Shown piece after piece: positions 21,891 through 35,250 of a stretch of 64,000 nt of DNA. The translations under genes were made by a program, and so were the position numbers. The stretch lies in NCBI GenBank assembly GCA_003993805.1, contig RSEF01000005.1, positions 43,009,401 through 43,073,400 of the forward strand, written 5' to 3'. Position 1 is the first letter of the stretch. Every line of letters begins with the position of its first letter. The notes below the pieces were generated by a model that ran no database searches, had not been told where the DNA came from, and saw only the letters and a list, made by a program, of their open reading frames with translations. Origin of the DNA: Himantopus leucocephalus. Taxonomy: Eukaryota > Chordata > Aves > Charadriiformes > Recurvirostridae.

Positions 21891-24800
21891 TTAATTCCTT
21901 GTATGGAGCTGCACAAAACTTAATAGCTATACCTGATCTGGAAGTTTTGTACTCTGTCTTTTGCCTCTTACTGCAGGAAGGATGACAAATTCTGTTGTTC
22001 TGAAAACCGAATGAACAACCAAATCAGAACTTCAACTTGAAATCTGGTTCAGATTTGTCCTGAGGTTGGGAAAGTGTGAATGCTTTTTATCTGTTATCCC
22101 GAGTCTCTGCATGTGTGGATCTCAGCCAAAAAGGCTTTTCACTTGGTATTTTTAATTGACTTGATATAGCAAGTTTAGGGAATTTCCTCTTTGTTATAAT
22201 CAGGTCTGTTCCCAGGAAATTCCCAGCCTGATTTTTGCACAGTATGGAGGATTCCAGCTGCATAAGTGGAAAAAATGATCTCTTCTCTCTTCTTCTGTTG
22301 CTTCAAAAATGTCAGTGTCATTTCAGAACAGCGAAATTGATAAAGCTGTCACTTGGTTATTCCCTGCATTGCTTTAATGACTGTCATGATTCTCCTGTTA
22401 ATTAACAGCACTGTAGTTAAAAGTTCCAAATCTGACTCCATCATGAAGTCCTAAACTTCACAAGTTTGGCAGTAGAATACTACTTAAGATACATGTGATA
22501 TTATGTAGGTGAAAACATCAGGCAGTGTTTTATGCCCTGGACTGACATTGAGAACACGACTGATGGAGCCAGGGACTGCTGTTGTTTTCTCTTGGGTGTG
22601 AGGGTTTTGCTTGTTTTGGGACCTGGAGGAAAGGACAGTCAAAATCACTGTGTAGATGTACCTAGAAGGGGAATTGTGAAAGAGCCAGATTTTCTTGTCT
22701 TCGGTGGTTTCCAATGATAAAATCTGATATGATACAGTATATTTTTAGCTTTTACTCAGGGTCTGAAATCCTGAAAGCTAAGAACGCAGATGGTCAAGAG
22801 TGCTTTTTAAGCTGCTATTTGGAGTTAGATGCAAAACCACACAAGGCACTTTGAGCTGGTGGCTTCATAGAGGCAAAGGCTTTTCCAGATCCATGCTCTG
22901 GACAGGAGTCACTGCGAGGTGAAGCTGACAGTGACCCTTGTGGAAGGAGATCCTCAAACCAAAAAGGCTGCAGTGCAAATGCACCATTTTTATATTTATA
23001 TGTGCCAGGCAAGACGGATGGAAACAACAGCTTTTGCTGTGGGTGATGGCTTTATTCAAAAACTATGCAAGAAATATGAGAAATCTAGCGAAAATTATTG
23101 CCCATGGGCCACCACTTTCATTGCTGCAAGACAAAACCTGATTGTGGAGGTGACTGGAACTGTAAAATGCAGCTTTCCTCCCAGCTGCACTGCTTAGTAG
23201 TATTCTCGTGCCCAGGACAACANCTTGTTTGTGGGTGTGTATTATACTTCCATTTGGCTTTGGCTTCTGAGAGACAATCCTCCTCATCTCCTTGTTAGCC
23301 TCCTCCAGTTTCCTTTATGTTCCTTTGTTATTTAACTAAAAACTAGAAGAGAATGTCCATAGAAATAAGCTCCCAATCAGGAAAAGCTGTAAATTAATGC
23401 CTCTCATACCTATCCCCCACACTCCAAGTCAGGGGAGCCCTGTCTGTCTCTGGCTCAGATTAGGTTTCAATTCTGGACATTTGATAAATCCCTGTCGTGG
23501 TGTTTGTTGTGGTGTGAGGCCTTGCTATGGAAGAGCATATTTGAAATTTCTTCCAAGAAGAGAGGGATGAATGGTCTTATTTTGGGTGAGATGCAGAAAG
23601 TAGGCTTTGATGGAGCAGGGCTGTTGCAGGCAGGTCCTGCCAGAGGTGCCAGTGTAACAGCTGGGCCATGTGAGGGCTCCCAGCATGGGCACGGGGGCCA
23701 GCCTGCCCTGGCAGTGTGGCTGCGGCAGGCTTGGCTCCACACATCTGTGGCTCCATTTCAGTGCTGCTTTGATAGCCACAGACTTTTACAAAACACTCTG
23801 CTCAGAGGGGGAAATTAGTGTCACGGGGACTGTTTTCTTTATGGGAAAAGACTCGGTTGGATGGAGCAGCCAATAAAGATGTTAATGTATTTTCTCAGTG
23901 CATAACCCACATATTTCAGCTCCCTGGATGGGGTCTTTATTTCTGAGGTGAGTGACTGAGGAACACTTAACTCATAGCTTCCAGGGGATTGGGAAAGTGC
24001 AAGGTTTTCTGGAAGGTGAGATGTTCCATTTTTAAGATCTAATGTTAACTTTTTGGGGTGTGACTCTGGCTGGGTGAATAAAAAAGATTACTTTCACAGA
24101 CAGGAAGATTTTCCCCTGCCCAAGCTGTTGAGGCTATTGATACAGCACTCAAGTTATATCGCTGTCAAGGCTTGTGTTTACTTTCACCATTGTAACTTCT
24201 CCATCATTACTTTGACCTTGGAATTCAACATTTTTTTAAATTTTATTATGTTATTATCATCATTTTTATGAGAATTAGGCTCTGGTAACTGGTCTATGAT
24301 GAACTGAACTGTAGATGGATTGGAACCTCTCTGTCTAGACCTGATGAGAAGTGTAACCTCCGTCCCCTGCCGATCGCCTCTTTTCCCTCTTGTGAGGAGA
24401 CGAAGTTCCACCTTTATTGCTGAGTGCAATGCTGATGTCCAAACTTTATTGGAGAAAATGAAATGTCAGCCTGTAAGATTATGCTGTAGTTTTCCCCTGC
24501 CTTCCCTATGTACTTGCCATGTTTGTTGCAAGTGATTTCTAAAATGGTTGGAACTGCTCGTCTGTACTTGTAGTAATTACAACTACTGCACTGTGGTACA
24601 CTTAGCACGGGAAGCTGGGGAGGTTCTCATGAGATGGCAAAGGACTGTTCATTACTATCTTAGATGAGGATTGAGAGTCAAGAATAGAGTTATGTCCGGT
24701 TAAGAATGCCAGGTGAACCATCTTGTATTGTTTCGTCCCAGCATCCTGAAAAAAAATGGTATAATATCTCAATCATGTGCTCCCTAGACTGAATTTTACT

Positions 24801-24899
24801 ATGACGCAGGGCTTAATACAACTGGTGCCCAAGCCACACTGTCTGGAGCAGGCACACATCACTGAGGGGAGGCTATTGGAGGTGTGAAAAGGGATTGTC
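21891..24899. other. noncoding stretch, nothing recognised
   Basis: A single N at 23223 has no duplicated flank. Overlapping frames of 60-104 codons at 22815-23876 occur on both strands in GC-richer sequence, and none is recognised. AT-rich patch at 24220-24270. Confidence 0.55.
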
Positions 24900-26300
24900 T
24901 TTGTTTTAGCTGATTTGTAGTATGGGAGGGCAACCACAGTCAGGACTTGTAGGGCATTCTGTACTAAGGTTAGGTTTGGGGTTTATAAATCTCTTGGCTA
25001 AGATTACACAGGGATTCAAGGGGTTCTCCCAGACTAAGATGAGGGTTGGAGCTTATAGAGGCCTGTTAGGATTAGACACTGGTACTGGGGTTATGTTTTG
25101 CCTTTTAGACTTGTTAAGGGTGGGAACTGCAGGTGTTATCGGTGCATCAGGGCTCTGAGTGCACTAATAAGCCTTAATTGCCCTGATGAGCCTCACCTGT
25201 GACCCACACCTGTGGGCCCAGGAGCCCTATTTAAGCTCAGCCCTGGGCTTTCAGTCTTTGTTTGAGCTATGTTGGAGAAAGACTGCTGATCTTTAGCTTA
25301 GCTACAGCCATGCCAGGGCCTAGCTGTGGAGCCCTGTGATCTGGACCTCAACTTGTAGACTGGCTTCCTGGCTTTGATTACCTGGCTTGATTTTTGGCCA
25401 AGCCTTATCCCTATGGCTGTGCCTGCCGATTGCTGGACCTTATCCTAGCTTTGACTTATGGATTGACTTCATGATTTGTCTGTGGAACTGCCTCATTGCC
25501 ATGACACTACCTTATGGTCTGGATGCTGGCTGTGGCTGCCATCTCCAGGTATTTCTTGTTTACGTACTGTGGGATAGGCCCTGGCCAGTAAGGCTCTGGT
25601 CTTGCTGGTTGTGTTTTTTCTCCTCAGTTCCCATCCCTTAGGGAATGGCTGTCCTGCAGTGCTCCCTGACACTGAGTTAGGATCTACAGGAACCTTTGAT
25701 TTACTGTTAAAATTGTCATCTTCAGCATTTCCTGGGATGAGGTTGGAATTGTGATTCCCAGAAGGCAGTGTTTAGGGTTGAGACCTATACGGCTGTCCTG
25801 GGCCAAGTGAAGGTGGTAATCTGCAAGATTTTGGAGCTTTAGGTAGCATTACAGACTGTTGTAATGCCCAGGCTAGAGCGAGGGAAGTGCTTTGGAGCAC
25901 TGCTCCCTTCCCAAAAGGGCTGTACAGGATGTTTTAAGATTTTGATCTGAAGGGTTTCCTAGAGTAGAAGCAGTTGCCTGCACTGATTTGCTGGCTTTGG
26001 GACCTGAGAGGTTTGGTTCCCTAGGGTTTGGGACCCCATGACAAATTTCAAAGAAAAGAATAGGAGCATAGAAGTCCACAGGCAGGGTACCTGCAACGCT
26101 AATTTTTTTTTTCTTTTTTATGGTTTAGATTCCAGGCTGGATTTAAGCTTGAGGCTAGGAGGTGTTGTTAGGCTAGGTCAATTACATTCACATTTTCTGT
26201 CTTGGGTACCTAGGGTAAGATATCTTGATTCCTGAACTCTTTCCTTGCTGCTCTAGTTAACTACTAAGTAATGAAGCAAGGTAAGGACTAGGGAACTGAA
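24900..26300. repeat. odd repeat-like block with LTR-like core
   Basis: The block is rich in short words built on TTAGG/CTAGG (for example near 24968, 25069, 25677, 25772 and 26019). It includes a segment, roughly 25160-25660, that looks like a retroviral or gypsy-type long terminal repeat: GCCCTGATGAGCC, two CACCTGTG words at 25194 and 25207, GGAGCCC, a TATA-like TATTTAAG at 25228-25235, then a pyrimidine-rich tail with many CTGGCTT/TTGGCC/GGACCT words. Similar wording occurs in sauropsid LTR repeats from memory, but I cannot name a family. No internal retroviral coding, primer-binding site or paired LTR was found. A unique promoter-like sequence or a degenerate minisatellite are alternatives. 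Confidence 0.3.
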
Positions 26301-29300
26301 GTGTAGCTTTTATTTTGCTACCAGTTTGCTATTTGACTGTAAGTTGCTTATCTCTAACTTCTGTGAATTCTTTCTCTTTAGATAGCGAACTAGAGGGATG
26401 GTAGATATCACTTTTGTGTTTATACTGCACTTCTGCCCAGTGAGATGGAGAATATTGTGGACAGCTCTGAGAGTTACTGTGATATATGTAAGAAAAGAAT
26501 ACAGTAGTAATAAGGAATTGATAATATTGCTGGTGTATTGCTATGGACACCTGCTCTCTAAGAAGCTGACTATAACTTATTTTGTGGTACTGGACATTGG
26601 CCAGACTTGAATTGGCAACTATTTGGTAAAAAGGATAGGAATACACAACTGGCTGCTGAATTGGATACTCCTAGGACTGAATTTCCTATCTACCTGAGCA
26701 TCTGTCTTATTGTTTGAGCCTACGTGAAGTAGAAGAGATCTGTCTGCGCTGGGCCGAGTTAGGGTGGGAGGAGAAGCGAGCTGAACTTGGCTTCCCCACA
26801 GCACCTTCAACTGCTTTCTCCCTGCTATCAGTGCGTTTGGCCCTCATGCTGTTAGCAGTACTTGAACATCTATCTGCACATGTGCAGTCTCCCAGGGAAA
26901 CTATTGAGAAGATCTTTACTGCTATGGAGACTGAAAGCACATCGAATGCATCACTGGCCTTTGCTGCTCATTTAATGGGAGGCAGCAGCCACTTTTTGCC
27001 AGTTTCTTACTGCTCTTTTATGCACGTTGGTGGCTGAGAGGGCTTGCTGGAGGAACGGGAAGGTCTAATCCGAAGTTTGTCCCTGGATCTTCTAGTGTTT
27101 CCTCCTGGCTGCTGGTTAGTGGGAAGCCAGGAAATCATGGGTCAGGGAAAGACTGGTCTAGTTCCCGGGTTAAAGGAGAAGTGATACTGGAAGCAGCTGC
27201 TCCAGCAAGGGGGCTCCCCTGGAAACATTGTTTTTCCCTGTTTCTATTTACTCTGGCTAGTGCTATATAATTGCTGCTGTACTGACCCTTCTGCGTAGGG
27301 TGAAGAGGTTATTTCCGAGGGTCAATCCTTCAGCTTGCTGGTGTCTTGCTCTGCTGCTGTTGTTGTAGAAAAGCCTCTCTCTCCCTCGAGTGACCCATGT
27401 CTGTAGACGATGCGTACAGGAAGCTTACCTGTAAATACATCCTCTGTACATTGGCAATGGGTTCAGCCAGAAGTGGCTTGGTACCAATGATTCTCTTGAC
27501 CTAGCACTGACCAGATCTGTTGTATGCTGTGCCCCTGCACCTAACCAATCCTCTTGCCTAGGCTTAGCTTTTGGTTTTCTTGTGCTAGAAGGACTGTTGT
27601 GATGGCAGCCTGGCACCATTTCAGCAGAAAGACAAGTCTAGATATAGCTTGCGTCATGAATGAAATGAATATGGTGTGTATCAACTTAACTCCTAGTTCG
27701 TGTTGATTTTTATTTTTTGTTCCAAACTATTACCTCTTTGTTTACAAGCACAATAACTATACAACCTGTGTGACTCTGCCATTAGATATAATTATTGCCA
27801 AGTGTTTAGCACGTTAAAACAAAGTGTTCTCCATAAATCACCATTGTGTAACTAGATTTCTGGAACAAATTCTCAGAGCATAGTTCTCTTGCTATAGAAA
27901 TACGTGGCTTCTGTTCATCCCTACCTGCTCCTATATATCTCTTTGATAATGCTTTCCCTCTGGTCTTTCCTGTGGTCTTCCTAGAACTGATGTGGGTCAC
28001 AATCTTTGACAAGCAGCAGCAAAGTTGTCCCTAGTAAAAAGACTTGATTGTTTCCTCTGTGGGATTTGCAGTAGTTGAGGACTCAAAGTCCAGTGGTCAT
28101 GGATAATCAGCATGAGGGAAAGCAGACAAGGAGTTACTTTTTATGTTTTTTAGAAATGTTGCCTCAATGAAATGCCTATGTGAGCAGAATCTGTATCAGC
28201 TGAATTTGAAATTCAGCAGCGAAATTCCTTTTCAGAGAGGGACAAAACGATTTGGTTACCTTTTAATCCACAGAATAAGACAGCAAGAATAGTTAATGGA
28301 GAAGGAGCCTACATTGTGCTGCTTCTTGGAAGATCGCTCAAGATAAGTACTATTCATTTGGCAGTCCAGTTTTGAAAGAACTGCAGTGCGAGAGAATGGG
28401 AGAAAGAATGTGCGGGGAATCTGAAAATGAGATAGTCCCCAACTCCTGCAGAACTGGCTGAATAGGAATGATAAGAAAAAGGAATGGTCTATCTGCCTAT
28501 ATTGAACTGCCTATGTGAAAAACTAAAGAAAGCAAGCTAGCTGTCCTTGATAAAATCAAAATTGGCAGCTTACAGAGCCAGGATGATGTTTGTTGCTTAA
28601 TGTTTGTAGCTTAACAAAACTCAATAGGTTTTTGAAATATGCCTGCATTTAAAGTTTTAGTTTGCTTTTTTGGTTGTTTTCTTATTTCTGAATGAAATGG
28701 AATTAAGTGGTGAAAACTTTTAAAGTGGTGACAGCTACAGAAGGATTTGCAGCAGGGACCTACAGAGCTGGAAGGACTTCCCTGAGCATCTGCCTTCTTC
28801 CAACCACTTTTAATTCAGTCATGGCTGAAGTTCAGAGAGTTTGGGATCTTTAACTTCATTTTCAAGTGTGGTGTTCTGGGGCCTGGAAAATGGACATGGA
28901 AATCTCCTGAGAAGTGTGTTTGAGAGGTTCTTGGACAGATTCTTAGGAAAGTGTCTTGTAGAAATCTAAGTACTCTTTCCTTTCCTTTTTAATCAGGTCT
29001 TACATTTCCATCACAGTACTGAATTGAAATTCAGTTTCCTAGTCAAAAGGTCTTGGTAAACTTCTCGGGCTTTGAGTGAGGCATGAGGTTGCAGAGAACC
29101 ATGGTTGAGTAAGTCTCTGGTATAAGCAAGTAGGAAGAGTTGACATGAAGAGAGATTTAGTGAAGTGGCTAGGGATAGATTTAGAAGTAGAAAAAGACAG
29201 AACGTGGTGGACAGAAATAGAAATGAACTGGTAAGGTGAGAGAATAAAATAGACACTCCAACATATGCATGAAAAGGTGCACTGTATTATTTTTGAGCAA

Positions 29301-29847
29301 AGAAAAGTCGAATGAAGTGAGGACAGAAATAAAACAAAAGCATGAGTACTTGTATATTTACTAACTAGAAAGCTAAATGATGTTACAATTGTGTATAGTT
29401 ATGGCTTGTTTCATTTCAACTATGATGAGCAGGAGTAGGCCTTGTCACGTAGGAATTAATCTGAACCAGTAAATATCCTTAGCCCTGGATTATGGTTTAG
29501 TATATGAACAGGAGAGGAAGACGTGGCTCTTCCATCCCTTTAAGCAAATGCAATTCAATGAGTACAACTAGGACTGTGGGTGTCACTGGATCTTTTGGAG
29601 GTGGGCATGTGAAGCATGGAGAGGTTAAAAACAGCTGTCAAAAGTAGCTGCAAACCTGTATCTTCACTGTGATGTGACCAGTGGAGCTTCTTTGGGAGTT
29701 TTTTGTGTGGTGACTGAGTAATCATACTTCCAGCCTCAGTTGCTGGATTATGTGGATAATTAATACCTTTAAGCTTCAGGGCTAGTGTGTTTCAAATCAG
29801 AAACACAAAGTGAAGCCATTTGAAAACAATAAAAATTTAAATATTGG
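26301..29847. other. noncoding stretch, nothing recognised
   Basis: Positions 26710-27400 are GC-richer, with overlapping frames on both strands at 26707-27037, and are not recognised. The rest is ordinary. Minus-strand frame 29011-29256 is leucine/serine-rich and probably chance. Confidence 0.5.
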
Positions 29848-29925
29848 ACTTAGTGACTTGCCTCCTGTCACTAACCCAACTATGACAGAGTTTGGAGCAG
29901 AGCACAGAAATCCCAACTCATTTTA
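29848..29925 (-). repeat. possible MIR-like fragment
   Basis: CTTAGTGACTTGCCTCCTGTCAC, a spaced GACAGAG, and AGAAATCCCAACTCA resemble the reverse-complement MIR core GTAACTTGCCCAAGGTCAC...GGCAGAGC...GGATTCGAACCCA. The match is short and diverged. Confidence 0.35.
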
Positions 29926-32900
29926 CTTTGCTACAGGCGTTTTGATCCTCTTGCTTTCATCCAAGAGAGAAGGTCTTGTGACCAACAGAACCAGGGATGT
30001 TGATGGACTTGTATGTCTACAACCCTACCTTAATTATGCTTGGACATGGAAGGTTTGTACAGTTCTTTACCACAAAAAACTCTTCTCTCCCCTGTCTTGG
30101 CCATTTTGGGATCAAAAAGAAAAATGAGTGAGTTGAGTGGAAGAGAACGCCATCACATTCTGGTCAAAAATAATAGCACTTTAAGTTAACAAAAAGATAT
30201 TTAGCTCCTGGTAACTTTGAATATTCCAGTTGCCATAACAACACACTGAGACTGTGGCATATTTTACTTCACATGCTTTTAAAGAACTTTATGAGCCATG
30301 ACCAGAAAATTCCATCAGGATTAAAAGCAAACAAAACTGAAAACACAGTTATTAGGTTCCTAGCAGCCCACAGCTTATGGAAAACCTAGGAAATGGAGGG
30401 TATGTGTTCTGTGCTCAGATGGAAGTGAAAAGCACACACAGGGTATTTTGTTGTGCTGGTAATGCTGTTGCCCATAGAAGCAGTAAGACTTTGGAGGCTC
30501 TGTACCAGAGGAGAACCACCTCATTTGTGGGAATCCTTGTCTCCCTGTCCTGGCTCACAAAAAGAACTGGGGAAAAAATGTTGGTGACTTTTAAATCCGA
30601 GAGGCTTTGGCTTTCATCCCACTGAGAAAATCTGGTTTGGTTTTAGAGCTTGAGAGTGGGACCACTAACCATCCTGCCAGCTGGACCAGACTGAAAGCTT
30701 CATATGCTGTCTGTTTGGTTGGAAGGGCAGCTACCACTGTGGAGACATAGAACATGTTAGAACAGCAGTCTAGATGTTGTGTGCCCCATACCTTGAAAGC
30801 AGAATTTGTGCTCTTGCACTAGCAAAACTGCCTTGCTGCTCATCTTATGTGAATTGGTATAACCCAGTCTGCCTTGATTTCACCAGCTGAAAATTTAGCT
30901 GATGTTTTCCTAGATCTTCTGTTAGAGATGGTGACCTTAAAAACACTGCCTGAAAAGAACCAACAAAATGATGCCAGCCTGGCTGAAAGAGCCATTTTCA
31001 GCAGAATGGGACTGCCTTGCTCATGTGACCAGTGGTTGAACTTCAAATGATTCAGTTCAGTGATCAGCACTGTTGGCCTTCACACTCCTGACCACTTTAG
31101 CAGAAAGACCTGCTCTGAAGAAGCATATCCTACAATCTGAAATTGCCTCCCTGTCTCCTCACTGCCAAAAGGTGCTACCATGATCTACTCAGTTGCCAAA
31201 GCATAGTTTGCTCCCTCTCAGTTTCTTTGGTGGACTTTCTTAGTGTCAGTTCAGAAGTCTGTGACACTTGGAAAATCCTTGGACAGCACAAAAGCATGGA
31301 TTTTTTAAAATCAAAATAAGTAGTACAGAATAGTCGTGTCATCTGTATGTGTGGTCTCCTTTTTTTAGAAAGGAATTTCTTCTCAAAACTTGTGTGACAT
31401 GATAAATCACACTTTTAGTGCAGTGGTATTTAGAACTTTCTGTCTTAGAAAACTGTGTTTATTTTGAAGTTTTCTTGAGGCTGTTAAATTTGTTTGTAAG
31501 TATAATTAATGTGATTTTCTTATTTAATTTCCTTTAGACAGGAATATATTTAAATTTGTGTAAATTAGACCATGATGCATTCAAACACTGGGAAGACTGA
31601 GGCAAGATCTGATTTAGGACTGGTTTGTTTGTTTGTTAAAGTGAATGTACATGTAATTTGGTGTCCATTACCATCGTCAACTTCACTAGGCTTTGGGCTG
31701 AGCTTTTGACACACAGCAAAAAAAATCTTTAGAGATTGTAGTTCTTCTTGTATCCAAATAATCTAACAGGCAAGATTAGCAAGCAGAGATCTGTCCTGAC
31801 CTATTAGTGGTATGCAGTGCTCTGAGAGATGTTTCCCACCTTAGCAGTAAAAAGCACAGCATATTACAAGTAAACTTTCAATCAGAGCTGTTATTTTGAG
31901 TGTTATGCTTGTTGGTTCAGGATCTGGCACTTCCTGTTATGCAGCATTTTAATATAAACGTTTTACAAGCTGAGACTGTTTAATTTTGGTCTGTCTTGGA
32001 CTGAAGACCTTCTTAGGGTATTCAAACAGCCCACTGAAATGTTTTAAATTTAGAGTACTTAGCCATACAGTATATCATCTATGTAGTTCTCCAAATGCTG
32101 TATGAGCCCTGGAATTTTTTGGTGAGTTTTTTTGGACAACATAAAACATTAGAGATAGGTTGAATGCTTTTCAATTGTAAAAATTATCAATTACGTGTTG
32201 AATTTGGGCAGTTCCTTTCATCATCCAGACAGTGCTTTTAGCAGATAATTGCTTGCCAATCTTTTTTTCTGCTCAGCTTCACAAATGACAACTGTCTCCA
32301 GTTGAACTGATAAGGTGTGGGGTGGGGAAGGAAGGGAACCCATCTACAGTCACACAGGAATAGTATTTCCTCCTCTTATTTTGAATGTGTCAGTGAGTCA
32401 GATGTATTCCTGACACAAATAAACTGGTAATGGTGAGAGTGCTGTTGTAAAGGAGTGCTGGGGTTGTCCTGCCTTGCTGCCTCTGGCTTGTCTAGCTGGT
32501 GCCCACTGTGTTGGTTCTGCTGTGCCACTTGTGTTCCTACTCCTGCTAGCACAGGAGAACTTGAAATATTTTTTTGTTAAGAACCAGGCATTTGGGAAGA
32601 AATATTGTTTAGTTTTGCAGGTGCACCTGAGGGTGTCATGCATGGATGAGAGCTCAGTGCTGTACACAACCAGAATGAGAAGATGATCCACACATAAGGA
32701 GCTGACAGCGGGAGCTGGAAATAAACTTGACACCCATAGGATGAATCTAGGGATGGGGTGTACAGTATTTGGCTGGAGGTGTGGCCATGCTTCTCTTGTC
32801 TTTGCCTTCTTGATGGAAACCAGCCAGCTGTCTTCTTTTGGAATTGGTCAGGATGCGAATCCCTCTTTCACTGGTGATGGACAAGTGAAGATGCTGCTTC

Positions 32901-34564
32901 ACATGCTTGTCAATGGTAAAATGAACAGAAACAGGAAAGAAGCCAGTACGGGATTGGCAGCTGGGTCTTTGTAATATACTATTTAAAGTAATCCCATGCA
33001 ATTTCCTATCCCCTTCATTCACATCTTGTTGCTGCCATCTCTGCCACAAAGTCTGTGACTATTACAATTTGGTCCTTCCATTTCTGATACATCATCTACA
33101 TCAGAGCAGTTCCTGTCTGTGGTGAGATGCCAAGGCCTGACTTGCCAAGCCTCGGAGCGTGCAGAAGTCTGGGACTAGCTTTTCCATAGCCATCAGGAGG
33201 TCAACCTGCAGCATATTGCTGGACTTGGGCTTGCCTTGGGCACAAGAAATGCAGTCAAACCCTATGTTTCGACAAATAACTTCATGGCTTCCCATTCCTT
33301 CAGTACTTTGTTTTAGGGTTACATGGTTTTTCTTTTAGAATTCTCCAGCTATTGCTTTCTCTAAGTAGCAGAGCAGTTGCAGAGCTTTCATGTAATCTGG
33401 TCATTGTGTGAGCCAAGCAAGATCTCTGCTTTATCTGAAACAATTTTCCTGCATCACACAAACTTTCCATGTGCTATGAAATTATCTTCTGATATCAGCT
33501 CTCTTTTTAATTTCTCTCCCTGCCTTGTTGGTGTGCAGCCCTGTAATTGCATCTTCAGATATATAGAGACTTTCAAAATGCAGAATTTAAGGAACTACAG
33601 GATTTAGGTCACATGTATATTGTCTATGTACCCTTAATTATTTGAGAGGAGCATAACAAGTGATGGATCAATAATTCAGAATAACTTCAGAAGCAAAGTT
33701 TAAAATTAAATTTTTCTTCTTTCCTATGCTAAGGTTATAAGAAAGAAGAAAACAGCATTTTTCAGGCAAAGTATTCCATTCTGAAAATCAAATAGAATAT
33801 GGTGGCAGTGGATTTGTGGGGTTATGGCCACCATCTCTGTCTCCTTCCATTTTGCTTTCCAACTGTTATCCAGATGCCTTTCTTTAAAGGACCCATTCTT
33901 TATTGGAGAAAAAGATTTTTGTTCATCTCGAATAAAAATATCCTACTTTCTCCTTCCTAGATCAAAGGAGGAGAGAAATTTGTAAGGATGGAAGGTAGAG
34001 ATCATGTTATGCTGTTTCATATAAAATATTTAGAGAAAGGAAAGCTGTGGTTACAGTAACAGGAGATCTGTGAACCAAATGCAAGACCCTTCACTTTGAG
34101 GGCACTCAAATTGACTTCAGTCCGGCTCTTGTCTGAGGGAAGTGAGCAGCTCTGGTGCTGGTGATGGAGATATGCAGCATTCTACATTCCAGCCTGACCC
34201 TTGTTTAAGCACCTGGCTGGCTGTGAGGAATTAGGGTATGGTTTATAAGCTCTTAGAGATAGAGTCCTATTTAAAACAAGGCCCAAGGCAGCTCTGTGGT
34301 CACAAAATTATCGTCTACTGCCTTTTTGACTCGTAAAAAGCGGATTGTGTATGTATGTGTGCATATAGGTGTTGAATGGGCTTTTTGATTTATTGGCTAT
34401 TGTATAAGCTCCTTGCTGAGTTTTTCCACAGTATCCAACCTTAGGCTGATGTCCAGGTGAGACAATGATATTTGTGGATGACCAGTAGCACTGACTTTAG
34501 AATATTGCTTGGAGGAAAGTTGTTGCCACTAAGTGGGGAGAGTGTTGGACTGGGAAGAGGGACG
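29926..34564. other. noncoding stretch, nothing recognised
   Basis: Longest open frame 111 codons (32398-32733, minus). Two minus-strand frames at 32747-33049 and 33101-33295 were read closely, and no family was recognised. No repeat recognised. Confidence 0.5.
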
Positions 34565-35250
34565 TTATCTTCCGTCCATCGTGTGAATTGGGTGACTCTT
34601 GAGACCTTTGGATTGAATCTTCCTATAGTTATACATTCTATCAAGTACCTGCTTTGAAAGCTTGCTCATAACAGGTTTATTATCTGCTAGTTTGACCACC
34701 TCTTTGGCTGCTGCTGAATCCTCCCACTGGTATTCCCGTTTCCAAAACACTAGTCTTAGCCTGTAAAAGCTCTGGGATCAGTCTAATGGCTGTTGCATAA
34801 AAAAATGAGGAACTACCTTTTTTGTTTCAGTTACTTTGGGTTTCCCTCCAAGTAACTTAAAGTAGTCTTCTCCTCTCAAATTTCCCTGCAGGTGAGGAGA
34901 TCCCACTACCAAGATTTCTGTTAAGCAACTGTCTGGCTGATACATAAAAACAGTTTTACTAAGTAGTGCCTCTGGGTGGATGCTGCAGGGATGCACTTTC
35001 AGTGTGCTGCAGCTGCGCAGCAAAGGAGATGCTTGTTGAGTGTTTTAGTTTGCAAGATAAGACTGGTGACTTGTTCTGGCCTTCTTAAATTGATGTGAGG
35101 GATTCTGGAGGGCTGGATGAGTGGAAGTGTGTGCCAGTGTACCAAACTGATAAATCCTATGTGGTTTATTTCTTCTCCCTCCCCCATATCCAGGCTTTCA
35201 GCTTCTTCTAGGAACACTTGCTCTTGCATGAATGGAATCAAGGTCATTGT
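34565..35250 (-). other. stop-poor minus-strand stretch, unknown
   Basis: The frame running from about 35043 down to 34565 is interrupted by only one TGA (34778-34780), giving about 160 codons. A second frame, 35247 to 34999, overlaps its upstream end with 82 open codons. Together they could be a decayed coding sequence with one frameshift and one stop. I recognise no domain in either piece, and no splice sites or poly-A tail mark it as a processed pseudogene. Chance is a fair alternative. Confidence 0.2.

Noticed and set aside
32747..33295. Two neighbouring minus-strand frames with a CISC motif and basic stretches
   Set aside because: They are in different frames with stops between, and I could not place either in any gene or retroelement family.
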